Below the pieces are notes generated by a model, which saw only the letters and a list, made by a program, of their open reading frames with translations, was not told the DNA's origin and made no database searches. A DNA stretch of 44,787 bases. Origin: CAZFQG01 sp964520785 (GTDB taxonomy: Bacteria; Planctomycetota; Planctomycetia; Pirellulales; Thermoguttaceae). Below, in pieces: positions 24,514 to 33,000 of this stretch (its first letter is position 1; every line of letters starts with the position of its first letter). The DNA lies in contig CAZFQG010000024.1 in NCBI GenBank assembly GCA_964520785.1, forward strand, positions 1 to 44,787, read 5' to 3'. The translations under genes were made by a program, and so were the position numbers.

Positions 24514-27500
24514 ATGTTTTGGCACGCGCGGTATAAGAGGCTTGCGCCCGCATGTGTGTGCGCGGCGATGTTGGTCGTGGTCGCTTCGGCGGGGCACGCC
24601 GTCGAGGCATTGTACGATTTCGAGAGTCTCACCCCCGACCTGCCGCTCGGCGGTCAGGATGGCTGGGAAACGGTGAGTGGGTCGTATGTCTACGCGGTCG
24701 AGGTGGATGGGAATACGTTCATCACGGCGGACCGCGGTTGCGTTCATTATCGCCCGAACGACGTGAATTTCGGTTTTCCAGGTATCGGCGCGACCGAAAC
24801 GGCCGCGACCCTGGAGGTGGACATTCTCTTCGCGGGCGTAGACCCGTCTACGGAGGCGGCGGTCGCCATCGACCAAGGCCCGTTTTTGGGCATCGGTTCG
24901 ATTGGTAGCGGCGACGCATTGTTCTACACGCGCGGCGGCGCCGGTCCGGAATACGGCGCGCCCATTGGTACGGCGGCGTCACCGGGCGACTGGGTCCGAA
25001 TGCGGCTGGAGATGGATCTGACCGGCAAGGTGGCCGGCTACGAAAACCTGGCCCCCGGGATCGGGACGCTTTCTTACAAGAACCTGACTCGGGAAGAGAC
25101 CTCCTTCACGACCGTCCTGACGGATATTCCGCTGAACATTCCGGCGGTAGAGACCCAGGGAGGAATCGGCGGCGGCATGCTCATGTATTGGTGGGGAGGC
25201 AGCTACCCGCTTGGTCACGTGGGAATCGACAACATCCGCGTCGAGGCGAGTGCCGACTGGCAGCCGCCGGTCCCGGAGCCGCCGAACCCGCCGACGAATT
25301 ACTCGACGACGATCCTGGCGGACCAACCGGCCGCGTATTGGCGTCTATCCGACAAAACCGGTTCGCACCGTCCCTACGAAGAGGTCGCGGAGGACTTCTT
25401 CGGCTATTGGGGAGGTGGCGAGAGTTTCGAGCAGGCCGGTGCCCTTGTGGGCGAGCCACAGGTGACCTCGACCGGATACCGCGGCACCGGACCAACGATG
25501 AACGCGCCGGGCATGGACTTGTTTGCCGGTCAAACGCAGATGACCGTCGAAATGTGGGTCAAGCCGGTCGGTGGCGATTCTTCGGGCATTCACTACTTTG
25601 AATGGGGCCTCAGTGATTTTTCGCTGGAGGGAGCCGAGCCGCAGCCTCGGTGGTATGTCAATAACACGTTCATGGGCGACGTCAACCTGCCCACCGAGGA
25701 ATGGGCCCACGTGGCGTTCGTCTTCAACGGCGAGGCGGGAGAGGCCCGTATTTATAAAAACGGTGTCGAGGTCAGTTACCTCAACAGCGGCGTCCCGGCG
25801 GCGCTGGCGACCGCTCCGCCGGGCGCGTACGGGAGTTTTGCCCTGGCGGATCGGATTACCGGGGGCCGCAAGGTGGACGCGGACTTCCAGGAGTTGGCCA
25901 TTTACCGGACGGCCCTCACGGCCGAGCGGATTCTTGCCCATTACAACGCGGCCTCCGGTAGCGAGATTGTCGGCGATCTCAACGGAGATGGTTTCGTCGG
26001 CAGCGCCGACTTGGACATCGTCCGCGGCAACTGGGGGCAGAACGTCGACCTCGGATGTCTCTCTTGCGGCGACCCGTCCGGAGACGGTTTCGTCGGCAGC
26101 GCCGACTTGGATATCGTCCGCGCGAACTGGGGGGCCGGGTCTCAAGCGGCCTCGGCGGTGCCCGAGCCTTCGGCGATGTTGCCGCTCTTCGGCGCGGCGG
26201 CGACGGCGCTGTTCTTCGGCCGGCGCCGAAGGGAGGAACGTTTCATGGCGTCGTCGACAAAAGGATTGATCGCGGTTTTCACCGCCGCCTTCGTCACGGC
26301 CTTCGCCGGGACGGCCAGGGCGGCCGACGTGCTTTACGATTTCGAGAGCCTGCTGGGAGGGTCCGGAGTCCTTGGAACGCCGTTGGGCGGCCAGGACAAC
26401 TGGGAGGCCGGCTTCGGTGCGTATGCCTATGTGACGACGCTCGACGGTAGTCAGGTCGTCAACGCCGACCGCGATACGCGGATTCACCGTGCCAACGACG
26501 AGAACTTCCGTTTCCCCGGTCTGTTGACCTCCGAGACGAACGCCGTCATGGAAGTGGATGTCCGGTTCCCGGGAGCCGATCCCGCCGCCGGTGTCGTCGT
26601 CTACTACGATGGCGGTCCCTGGTTGGGCATGGCCCCCATCGGAAACGGGCCGACCCAGTTCTATGCGCGCGCGGCCGACTTCAGCCAGGAGTATGGCTTC
26701 GATGCGACCGGCCTCGTCGAACCCGGCGATTGGGTCCGGATGCGGCTGGAGATGGACCTGAGCGCCTTCGGCGGAGTCGGTCAGATTTCGTATAAGAACC
26801 TGACTAAGGCCGACGCGGATTACACTTCCCTGATGACCGGAGTCCCCCTGGGAGTTGATCTGCTCGGCCAGATCGGCGGGCTTCCCGGTAGCATGAACGT
26901 CCAGTTCTACGCGGCGAATTATCCGCTGTTGAACGTGGCCGTCGATAACATTCACGTTCAGTCGGTCGACGATTGGGACGGCAAGCCCTCCCCTCCGAAC
27001 GCGCCGACGGCGTATTCCCAGAATATCATGGCCGACGGACCCGCCGCCTACTGGCGACTGGCCGAGCCGGCCGGAGCGTACCGCCCCTACGAAGAAGTGA
27101 CGGAGGACTTCGTCGGCCAGTTCGGGGGAGGAGAGCTGTTTGGACAATTCGGCGCCCTGCCGAACGAGCCATCGATTACAGCGACCGGCTATCGAAGCAT
27201 GGGAAACACCGCCTCGTTCCCGGTCGGTGACCTGATGGGCGAGGCCACCGCCTTCACTCTGGAACTGTGGCTCCGTCCCGACGGTGATTACGAGGGCGGG
27301 ATCCACTACTTCGAGGGAGGTGGCAACAGCGATTTCTCGTTGGAAGGACTTCGTCTGGGTCCGGCCTGGTACATCAATAACACGTTCGCCGGCCGCGTGT
27401 CCCTATGGGACCAGACGTGGCAGCACTTGGCGTTCGTCTTTGACGGTACGCTCGCAGAGGCGAGGATTTACCAGAACGGCTGGGAAGTCAGTCACGAAAC

Positions 27501-27741
27501 CGGTGTTCCCGCCGCAATCAACGACATCAGCACCTTCTTCCTGGGAAGCCGAGGCGGGACCACGCGGTTCGCGGACGCGGATTTCCAGGAATTGGTCATG
27601 TTCGACCGGGCCCTCACGGCGGCGGAGGTCTTCGATCATTACAACGCCAGCCTGGCCGCGTCGGCCGGCGTTCCGGAACCGGGAACGTCCGTCCTCATTC
27701 TCTTCGCTGCCGGGCTGCTTCTTGCGCGGTGGCGGCGCTAG
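24514..27741 (+). CDS. Two PEP-CTERM exported proteins fused in one reading frame
   Basis: An uninterrupted 1075-codon frame made of two paralogous proteins. Copy 1 (residues 1-577) has a signal peptide (about 1-29), a first beta domain that opens with LYDFESL, a LamG/concanavalin-like domain from about 265 (AAYWRLSDKTG; MTVEMWVKPVGG; EEWAHVAFVFNGEAGEARIYKNG), two dockerin-type cassettes (487-509 and 519-540) and a full PEP-CTERM tail (VPEPSAMLPLFG, a helix and RRRR, 549-577) with no stop codon. Copy 2 (578-1075) begins with its own Met, signal peptide and ALA-type cleavage site, repeats both beta domains without dockerins and ends in VPEPGTSVLILF...WRR and a stop. PEP-CTERM tails are cut by exosortase, so two independent products are expected. 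ATG 24514 has GGAGG nine bases upstream. Function: surface or matrix carbohydrate binding is plausible but unproven. Confidence 0.88.
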   Translation: MFWHARYKRLAPACVCAAMLVVVASAGHAVEALYDFESLTPDLPLGGQDGWETVSGSYVYAVEVDGNTFITADRGCVHYRPNDVNFGFPGIGATETAATLEVDILFAGVDPSTEAAVAIDQGPFLGIGSIGSGDALFYTRGGAGPEYGAPIGTAASPGDWVRMRLEMDLTGKVAGYENLAPGIGTLSYKNLTREETSFTTVLTDIPLNIPAVETQGGIGGGMLMYWWGGSYPLGHVGIDNIRVEASADWQPPVPEPPNPPTNYSTTILADQPAAYWRLSDKTGSHRPYEEVAEDFFGYWGGGESFEQAGALVGEPQVTSTGYRGTGPTMNAPGMDLFAGQTQMTVEMWVKPVGGDSSGIHYFEWGLSDFSLEGAEPQPRWYVNNTFMGDVNLPTEEWAHVAFVFNGEAGEARIYKNGVEVSYLNSGVPAALATAPPGAYGSFALADRITGGRKVDADFQELAIYRTALTAERILAHYNAASGSEIVGDLNGDGFVGSADLDIVRGNWGQNVDLGCLSCGDPSGDGFVGSADLDIVRANWGAGSQAASAVPEPSAMLPLFGAAATALFFGRRRREERFMASSTKGLIAVFTAAFVTAFAGTARAADVLYDFESLLGGSGVLGTPLGGQDNWEAGFGAYAYVTTLDGSQVVNADRDTRIHRANDENFRFPGLLTSETNAVMEVDVRFPGADPAAGVVVYYDGGPWLGMAPIGNGPTQFYARAADFSQEYGFDATGLVEPGDWVRMRLEMDLSAFGGVGQISYKNLTKADADYTSLMTGVPLGVDLLGQIGGLPGSMNVQFYAANYPLLNVAVDNIHVQSVDDWDGKPSPPNAPTAYSQNIMADGPAAYWRLAEPAGAYRPYEEVTEDFVGQFGGGELFGQFGALPNEPSITATGYRSMGNTASFPVGDLMGEATAFTLELWLRPDGDYEGGIHYFEGGGNSDFSLEGLRLGPAWYINNTFAGRVSLWDQTWQHLAFVFDGTLAEARIYQNGWEVSHETGVPAAINDISTFFLGSRGGTTRFADADFQELVMFDRALTAAEVFDHYNASLAASAGVPEPGTSVLILFAAGLLLARWRR
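25972..26133 (+). repeat. Paired dockerin-type cassettes (direct repeat)
   Basis: Two copies of a 66-base unit starting 96 bases apart (25972 and 26068) share GACGGTTTCGTCGGCAGCG and GACTTGGAYATCGTCCG almost base for base, and encode GDxxGDGFVGSADLDIVRxNWG. A third, more diverged copy is at 24059-24124 in the upstream relic. The Asp/Asn pattern is of the calcium-binding dockerin type. Confidence 0.85.
26231..26247 (+). promoter_or_regulatory. Internal ribosome-binding site and start codon of PEP-CTERM copy 2
   Basis: GGGAGGAA (26231-26238) lies inside the codons for the first protein's Arg-rich tail, followed by ATG at 26245. The GGAGG-to-ATG distance is eight bases. This is a good start for the second protein, whose signal peptide begins exactly there, so the second half can be made separately in spite of the missing stop codon. 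Confidence 0.75.
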
Positions 27742-27753
27742 AAGTCGACACAT

Positions 27754-27790
27754 GCCGGGTGGCTCCGGTCGATCCTCGGTGCCACCCGGC
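27754..27790. terminator. Ten-base-pair hairpin between convergent genes
   Basis: GCCGGGTGGC (27754-27763) and GCCACCCGGC (27781-27790) are perfect complements with a 17-base loop, just after the PEP-CTERM fusion stop and before the convergent glycosyltransferase gene. A bidirectional transcription end is likely, though there is no T-run. Confidence 0.55.
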
Positions 27791-27872
27791 GTCGATGCAA
27801 GTCGCAAAGAGGCGGATCGAGGTGAAAGAACAAACCAGGCGCCGAAAGTGGAATCGCGGTTTTACTCCGGCC

Positions 27873-29114
27873 CTACGCCGCCCCGCGCAATCGTCGCTTC
27901 AGTATCACCTCCGCCGCCGCTACGACTTCCTCCACCGTGAAACGCAGCATGCAGCGTGGATCCGTGCATGGCGAAAACCGATAGTTCAGCGGCGTGACGC
28001 AGGGGCTGCACGCCAAGCCTTTCCACATGGCATGGATATTGGTCCCCAGCGGCTTCCAGAGTTGGGGCGTTTCGGGGCCGAAAAGGACGATCACGTCAAT
28101 GGGGGTCATGGAGGCGAACTGCCCCGGTCCGCTGTCGTTCGTGATGAGCAGATCCGCAAGGCAATAGAGGACGATGAGGTCGCGAAGAGTCGTCTTGCCG
28201 GCCAGGTTTAGGGCTCGGGGGGAATCGATCGCGTCGACGACGCGCTGGGCCGACTCATGTTCGGATGGAGAACCGGTGATAGCCACGGTGGCCTCCGGGT
28301 AGCCCGCCAGAAGTCGTCGACCCGTCTCGACGAACCGCTCCGTCGGCCAGCGGCGCAGGGGAACGATGTCGCTGGCATTGGGGTTCAGCAGCAGGAGCGG
28401 GCCGGTCACCGGCCGAGAGGCCGTTTCTTGCAGCAGCCGATTGACTCGAGCCCTCTCGTCCGGTGTCGGCCGGAAGCGGAGCGTCTGCAGAGGCTCCGGC
28501 GAAATCGGTTCCTTTCCCAGGGGGATCTCCTCGCCGGAGGTCGTGAGTGCCTCCACCATCATGAGGAATAACCGGCTGACATGCACATACGGGTTGTTCT
28601 GAATCCGATGCGTCATCAGGTCTCCCCGATAGGCCCCCTCCGTCGTGAATCGGTGCAGACCGACCCGGCGTTTCGCCCCACTTAAAAACGCGAGGATTGC
28701 CGACGCCCTCGCCAGAAACTCCATATCGACGGCCGCGTCAACTCGCAGCCGCCGGACGCGGAGAAGCGTTCTTAGGATGTCGAAAACAAAGGTGAACAAA
28801 CCACTATTTCTCACGACCAGGAGGTTTTCCTCCGGCACCACCTCCAGAATATCCAGAATTGGTCGATTTTCTTCAAATACCCAAAAAAACAGATTATCTC
28901 TTCCGGCGATTTCGGCCGCTTTTTGCAATGCCGCGTAGGCTTGCACGTTAGCGCCAAGTTCCACGAGTTTGATAAACAGAATTTTCCGCGGGGCAGTCTT
29001 CGCATCCGGCCGAGGTCGCCGGAACAGGTCCAAGAGACGCCGCACTCCGGTCAGGCACCAGCAAACGGGAATTCCAACCCAGCGATCAATGACGCGTATG
29101 GTATTTGGGCTCAT
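27873..29114 (-). CDS. Glycosyltransferase family 9 (heptosyltransferase-like)
   Basis: A 413-residue cytoplasmic or membrane-associated glycosyltransferase with the GT-B fold of ADP-heptose:LPS heptosyltransferases. An N-terminal basic/hydrophobic stretch (VIDRWVGIPVCWCLTGVRRLLDLF) may tether it to the membrane. The domains show RKILFIKLVELGANV at the start of the N-domain, LLLLNPNASDIVPLRRWPTERF at about 240-261, and the nucleotide-sugar site LADLLITNDSGPGQFASM near 323-340, which carries the family D(S/T)GP motif. The Cys-rich end (ACSPCVTPLNYRFSPCTDPRC) is usual in planctomycete members. ATG 29114 is chosen because GAGGAG lies 5-6 bases upstream; 29126 is possible. Likely adds a sugar to a surface polysaccharide or lipid. 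Confidence 0.9.
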   Translation of the reverse strand: MSPNTIRVIDRWVGIPVCWCLTGVRRLLDLFRRPRPDAKTAPRKILFIKLVELGANVQAYAALQKAAEIAGRDNLFFWVFEENRPILDILEVVPEENLLVVRNSGLFTFVFDILRTLLRVRRLRVDAAVDMEFLARASAILAFLSGAKRRVGLHRFTTEGAYRGDLMTHRIQNNPYVHVSRLFLMMVEALTTSGEEIPLGKEPISPEPLQTLRFRPTPDERARVNRLLQETASRPVTGPLLLLNPNASDIVPLRRWPTERFVETGRRLLAGYPEATVAITGSPSEHESAQRVVDAIDSPRALNLAGKTTLRDLIVLYCLADLLITNDSGPGQFASMTPIDVIVLFGPETPQLWKPLGTNIHAMWKGLACSPCVTPLNYRFSPCTDPRCMLRFTVEEVVAAAEVILKRRLRGAA

Positions 29115-29354
29115 CAGTCTCCTCAATCAGAGTAACCTCAAACGGCCGCATTCTATCGGAAGTCCCGGTTCGAGGGGAATACGAGTATCTCGAAACCGGA
29201 AGCGCGACGTCCAGGCGGGTTTCCTCCGGCGGCATTTACAGTGTGCCGGCCGCTCCCGCCGCACATTGCTGATGGGCCACGATTCGCATTCAGGTAGGCC
29301 TAGCGGGCACTCCCCAGCGAGGGGGGCTATTGAAGTTGAGTATCTCGGCTTCAC
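29115..29354. other. Non-coding stretch between divergent genes, left part
   Basis: The 310-base divergent gap holds a minus-strand TAGAAT box (29155-29150) with only a weak -35 (TTCCCC, 18 bases) that could serve the glycosyltransferase gene. The stronger plus-strand promoter is listed separately. No gene or RNA seen. Confidence 0.4.
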
Positions 29355-29383
29355 TTGGGAATCCCGAGGTGGTCGTGTAGAAT
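29355..29383 (+). promoter_or_regulatory. Probable promoter of the Tat-exported barrel gene
   Basis: TTGGGA (29355-29360) and TAGAAT (29378-29383) with a 17-base spacer, 42 bases before the ATG at 29425. Same -10 box and spacing as before the Rpn-like gene. Confidence 0.55.
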
Positions 29384-29424
29384 AGTGACATGTTTCGCTT
29401 CTTCCTTGACCATGGAGAGTTGTG

Positions 29425-30375
29425 ATGAGTGATCGACTGTCGCGGCGGACGTTCGTGAAGAGTTCGTTGATTGGTTCGGCCGGCTTGGCGGTGGGGGGCG
29501 CCGCCGGGGTGACGGAGGCGAAGAATCCGGCGTCCCCACCCGCGAAGAAGGGTGCTCTACCGATGGGTAGGATCGGCGATTTGGAGGTCAGCCGGATTCT
29601 GCTCGGGGGAAATCTGCTGACGCATTATACGCATTCGCGGGACCTGAGGTACGTCTACAATCTCGCGAAGCACTACAACACCAAGGAGAAGATTTTCGAG
29701 ACGATGGCCGAGGCGGAGGCGAACGGGATCAACACGCTCGTCATCCATACTGCCGACGGCGTGTTGGATTGGCTTCAGGAGTATCGCGAGAAACACGGCG
29801 GAAAGATGCAGTGGATCATCTGTTCCACCGCCCCTTGCGATGCGTCGATGGGGGCCTACACGCGGTCGTGCGAGATGATGGCCGATGTCGGTGTCGACGC
29901 GATTTACCTCTGGGGTGTCCACGGGGATGCGCTGTGTAAGGAGAACCGGTTCGACTTGATGAAGCAGGCGGTCGTGATCGCGAAGTCGCAAGGTGTTCCC
30001 TCCGGGGTGGGGGCTCACGAGCTGGACGTGATCAAGGCGTGCGAGGAACACGACGTACCTGCCGACTTCTACGTCAAGACGCTGCACCACCACAATTACC
30101 CCAGCGCCAAGCTCGACTTCGACTCGATGTGGAGTACGCATCCCGAAGAGACAATCGCCTTCATGGAGACCGTCGAGAAGCCATGGATCGCCTTCAAGGT
30201 CATGGCCGCCGGCGCCATCCCTCCGAAGGACGCCTTCCAATACGTCTTCACCGGCGGCTGCGATTTCTCCCTGGCCGGCATGTTCGACTATGAAATCGAA
30301 GAGGACTGCCGGATCGCCCGCGAGGTGTTGGCGTCGGACGCGGTCCGAGCGCGGAACCGGCCGTGGCGGGGGTAA
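29425..30375 (+). CDS. Tat-exported aldo/keto-reductase-like barrel protein lacking the catalytic Tyr
   Basis: A 316-residue protein with a twin-arginine signal: SRRTFVKSS at 6-14, a hydrophobic stretch and AAGVTEA before the mature part, so it is folded before export. The rest resembles the aldo/keto reductase TIM barrel (GDLEVSRILLGGN near 50, AEANGINTLVIHTADG near 98-113, IAKSQGVPSGVGAH, VDAIYLWGVHGD). In true AKRs the segment after GINxxDTA carries a Tyr and a nearby Asp; here the text is NTLVIHTADGVLDWL, so the Asp/Tyr of the tetrad are not recognisable. It may be a non-reductase family typical of planctomycetes and relatives. ATG 29425 is preceded by GGAGAG (29414-29419). It lies before the HzsA-like gene on the same strand. 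Confidence 0.72.
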   Translation: MSDRLSRRTFVKSSLIGSAGLAVGGAAGVTEAKNPASPPAKKGALPMGRIGDLEVSRILLGGNLLTHYTHSRDLRYVYNLAKHYNTKEKIFETMAEAEANGINTLVIHTADGVLDWLQEYREKHGGKMQWIICSTAPCDASMGAYTRSCEMMADVGVDAIYLWGVHGDALCKENRFDLMKQAVVIAKSQGVPSGVGAHELDVIKACEEHDVPADFYVKTLHHHNYPSAKLDFDSMWSTHPEETIAFMETVEKPWIAFKVMAAGAIPPKDAFQYVFTGGCDFSLAGMFDYEIEEDCRIAREVLASDAVRARNRPWRG

Positions 30376-30436
30376 GCAAAGGCTGAAGGCTGAAGGATGT
30401 AAGGATGAATGGGGGCCGCGGGAGAATCGCCTCGGA

Positions 30437-30510
30437 GGGGCGCAACATGTTAGCTTAGGGCAACGCCCTGGGTGTTTGATAGAAAGATACGATCAAGCCC
30501 TCAAAGGGCG
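30437..30510. repeat. REP-like element with two small hairpins
   Basis: AGGGGCGCAACATG is followed by AGGGCAACGCCCT (30457-30469) and GCCCTCAAAGGGC (30497-30509), in the pattern of the REP-type sequences found in many planctomycete and Bacteroidetes genomes. It lies between the barrel protein and the HzsA-like gene and fills most of that gap. Confidence 0.6.
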
Positions 30511-30561
30511 GCCCAATCGCTGAACCGGATCAAAACGCTCACTGGAGAGGATGATGGTACA

Positions 30562-32886
30562 ATGCGTTGTTTGAACCTGATTGGTCTGATCGGATTCGTA
30601 GGATTCGTCTGTCTGGCGAGCGTGCCGCCATCCCTCGCCTCCGCGCCCCCCGGAACCAACGTCGCGAAACAAACGCAAGAACTCGTCGAGGCCGACTGGC
30701 TCCAGCAGGACGGAGAGAAGGCACTCTCCGCGGACCATCTCGCCGGACTCCTCAAACGCGCAGAAGCGCTCGCGGAGCGTCTGCATGTGTCAGAAGACTT
30801 CGCGGAGCGATTTGACGCGTGTAAGAAAGGTCTCGCGTCAATCGGGGAGCATTCGCTCGAATCCGACCGCAAGGCCCTCTATTTCCGCGTTCGCCGTACC
30901 CTCCGCGAGATCGCCTTTCAAAACCCGCTCCTCCAAGAGATCGACAAACTCCTCTTCATCAAGCAGCACCAGCCAACGGGGCCCTACCACATGTGCGACC
31001 AGTTCTACGGCTGCAACGCCGTCGCCGGCGGCGGGTTGTATGTTCTGGTCGATCCATTCAGCGTCGAACCGAGGCTCGTCGACCTGCTTGAAAACGCCAA
31101 GGTCGAAAACGGGCGCCTCCAGGGGAGGCGGCTCAAAGGCGGCTTCCTTTCACCGGAGGTTTCGTTCGACGGCAAGACGATTCTCTTCGCGCATAGCGAG
31201 TGCGGGGCCACCGATACCTACCAGTGGACGAAGGAGTGTTGCTTTCACCTTTTCCAGGTGAATGCCGACGGGACGGGGCTTCGTCAATTGACCGATGGAA
31301 TCAAGGACGATTTCGACCCCTGCTTTCTGCCCGGCGGCCGGATCGCGTTCATTTCCTTGCGGCGCGGCGGCTACCTCCGTTGCGGCCGGCACTGCCCCAC
31401 GTACACCCTCTTCTCCATGGAACCGGACGGGAGCGACATCGTCTGTCTGAGTTTTCACGAAACGCACGAGTGGCAGCCGAGCGTCGACCACGATGGAATG
31501 CTCGTCTACACTCGGTGGGACTACGTCGACCGGGACACGAACGTGGCGCACCATATCTGGACCTGCTATCCCGACGGCCGCGACCCGCGGTCGTTCCACG
31601 GAAACTACCCGGAAAAACGCGAGACGCGGCCCTGGATGGAGATGGACATCCGCGCGATCCCCGGTTCGCACAAGTACGTGGCGACGGCCGGGGCGCACCA
31701 TGGCAACGCGCTGGGGTCGCTCGTTCTCATCGACCGCCGCGAGGAAGACGATCTGGAGATGTCGCAACTGACGCGGTTGACGCCCGACACACCCTTTCCC
31801 GAGGCGGAGGGGGGCAAGCAGAATATCGCGAAGCTTTCGCGCTATGGAACACCGTGGCCTTTGAGCGAGAAGGATTTCCTCTGCGTTTACGACGTCAAAG
31901 CCGTAAACCATGGCATCTACTGGATCGACGCGGACGGCAACAAGGAACTCGTCTACCGCGATCCGGCGATTCGTTGCATGAGCCCCATGCCGCTGGCCCC
32001 GCGGCCGATGCCCCCGGTCATTCCCACCGCGACGACGCAATTCGCTTCCGCGAAGGACCACGATCGGCCCGCGACGATCGCCGTGATGAACATTTACGAT
32101 GCCGACTTCGAATGGCCGGAAGGGACCGTGATCAAGGAGCTGCGCATCATCCAGGTATTGCCCAAGACGACGCCCGCCCCGAACGATCCGCGTATCGGCA
32201 TCGGCAACCAGGCCGGCGCCAGGGCCGTGCTGGGAACGGTCCCGGTGGAGGAGGACGGTAGCGTCTTCTTCGAGGCTCCGGTCGGAAAGGCGATCTACTT
32301 CCAGGCACTCGACGCCTCCGGCATGGCCGTCCAGTCGATGCGGAGCGTGACCTATGTCCACGCGGGCGAACAACTCACCTGCCAGGGCTGCCACGAGCGA
32401 AAACTCCGCTCCGTCGGCCAATCGCCGAGTACGCCAAAGGCCCTCTCGCGGCCGCCGTCGAGGATCACGCCGGAGCCGGAGGGATCCAATCCGTTCAGTT
32501 TCGTACGGCTGGTACAGCCGGTGTTGGACGCGAAGTGCGTCGAATGTCACCGCGACGAGGAAGCAATCGACCTCACCGGAGAACCCGCCGGGGGCTTCGG
32601 GTGGACGCGGTCCTATCATAATTTGGCGGAGAAGTTCGGATTCTACTTCGATTCGACGAACGGCTCAATTGCCAGGGACGGCAGTAGAACCGTGCCGGGG
32701 GAATTCGGCGCGAAGGGTTCGAAGCTCTTGGGCTATCTCGGGGAGGCTCATCACGGAGTGCGCCTCACGGAGGAGGAACGGCGCCGCATAACTCTTTGGC
32801 TGGACGCGAATTCCGATTTTTTTGGCGCGTACGAGGATACCCAGGCCCAGACGGCCGGAAAAATCGTGGTTCCCACGCTGGATTGA
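30562..32886 (+). CDS. HzsA-like exported haem protein (hydrazine synthase alpha-related)
   Basis: A 774-residue secreted protein. A signal peptide (about 1-28) is followed by a beta-propeller-like region with the cysteine-rich motifs seen in the HzsA-related family (GPYHMCDQFYGCNAVAGGGLYVL, ECCFHLFQVNADGTGLRQLTD, RCGRHCPTYTLFSM, GAHHGNALGSLVLID). Two c-type haem sites lie near the C-terminus: CQGCH (607-611) and CVECH (659-663). The alpha subunit of anammox hydrazine synthase has the same general build, but related proteins are common in planctomycetes without anammox, and no beta/gamma subunit gene is nearby. So it is probably a periplasmic redox or binding protein, not hydrazine synthase. 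ATG 30562 gives a clean signal peptide; GGAGAGG (30544-30550) is 11 bases upstream. Upstream codons belong to the REP-like element. Confidence 0.85.
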   Translation: MRCLNLIGLIGFVGFVCLASVPPSLASAPPGTNVAKQTQELVEADWLQQDGEKALSADHLAGLLKRAEALAERLHVSEDFAERFDACKKGLASIGEHSLESDRKALYFRVRRTLREIAFQNPLLQEIDKLLFIKQHQPTGPYHMCDQFYGCNAVAGGGLYVLVDPFSVEPRLVDLLENAKVENGRLQGRRLKGGFLSPEVSFDGKTILFAHSECGATDTYQWTKECCFHLFQVNADGTGLRQLTDGIKDDFDPCFLPGGRIAFISLRRGGYLRCGRHCPTYTLFSMEPDGSDIVCLSFHETHEWQPSVDHDGMLVYTRWDYVDRDTNVAHHIWTCYPDGRDPRSFHGNYPEKRETRPWMEMDIRAIPGSHKYVATAGAHHGNALGSLVLIDRREEDDLEMSQLTRLTPDTPFPEAEGGKQNIAKLSRYGTPWPLSEKDFLCVYDVKAVNHGIYWIDADGNKELVYRDPAIRCMSPMPLAPRPMPPVIPTATTQFASAKDHDRPATIAVMNIYDADFEWPEGTVIKELRIIQVLPKTTPAPNDPRIGIGNQAGARAVLGTVPVEEDGSVFFEAPVGKAIYFQALDASGMAVQSMRSVTYVHAGEQLTCQGCHERKLRSVGQSPSTPKALSRPPSRITPEPEGSNPFSFVRLVQPVLDAKCVECHRDEEAIDLTGEPAGGFGWTRSYHNLAEKFGFYFDSTNGSIARDGSRTVPGEFGAKGSKLLGYLGEAHHGVRLTEEERRRITLWLDANSDFFGAYEDTQAQTAGKIVVPTLD

Positions 32887-33000
32887 CCAGGGCTGGCCCA
32901 ATTATAATGGTAAATGGGTTTGCCCTGGCTTGTCGCACAATTCAGTTTTTTGTCTTGACTCCTCTCGCGCGATCGCGCGGGATTTCGTTTCTTTGAAGTA

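Noticed and set aside
25345..27306. Long minus-strand open frame opposite the PEP-CTERM fusion
   Set aside because: Shadow frame; the plus strand has signal peptides, dockerins and VPEP tails.
30562..32886. Genuine hydrazine synthase
   Set aside because: No other anammox genes are present in the window, and related proteins occur widely in other planctomycetes.
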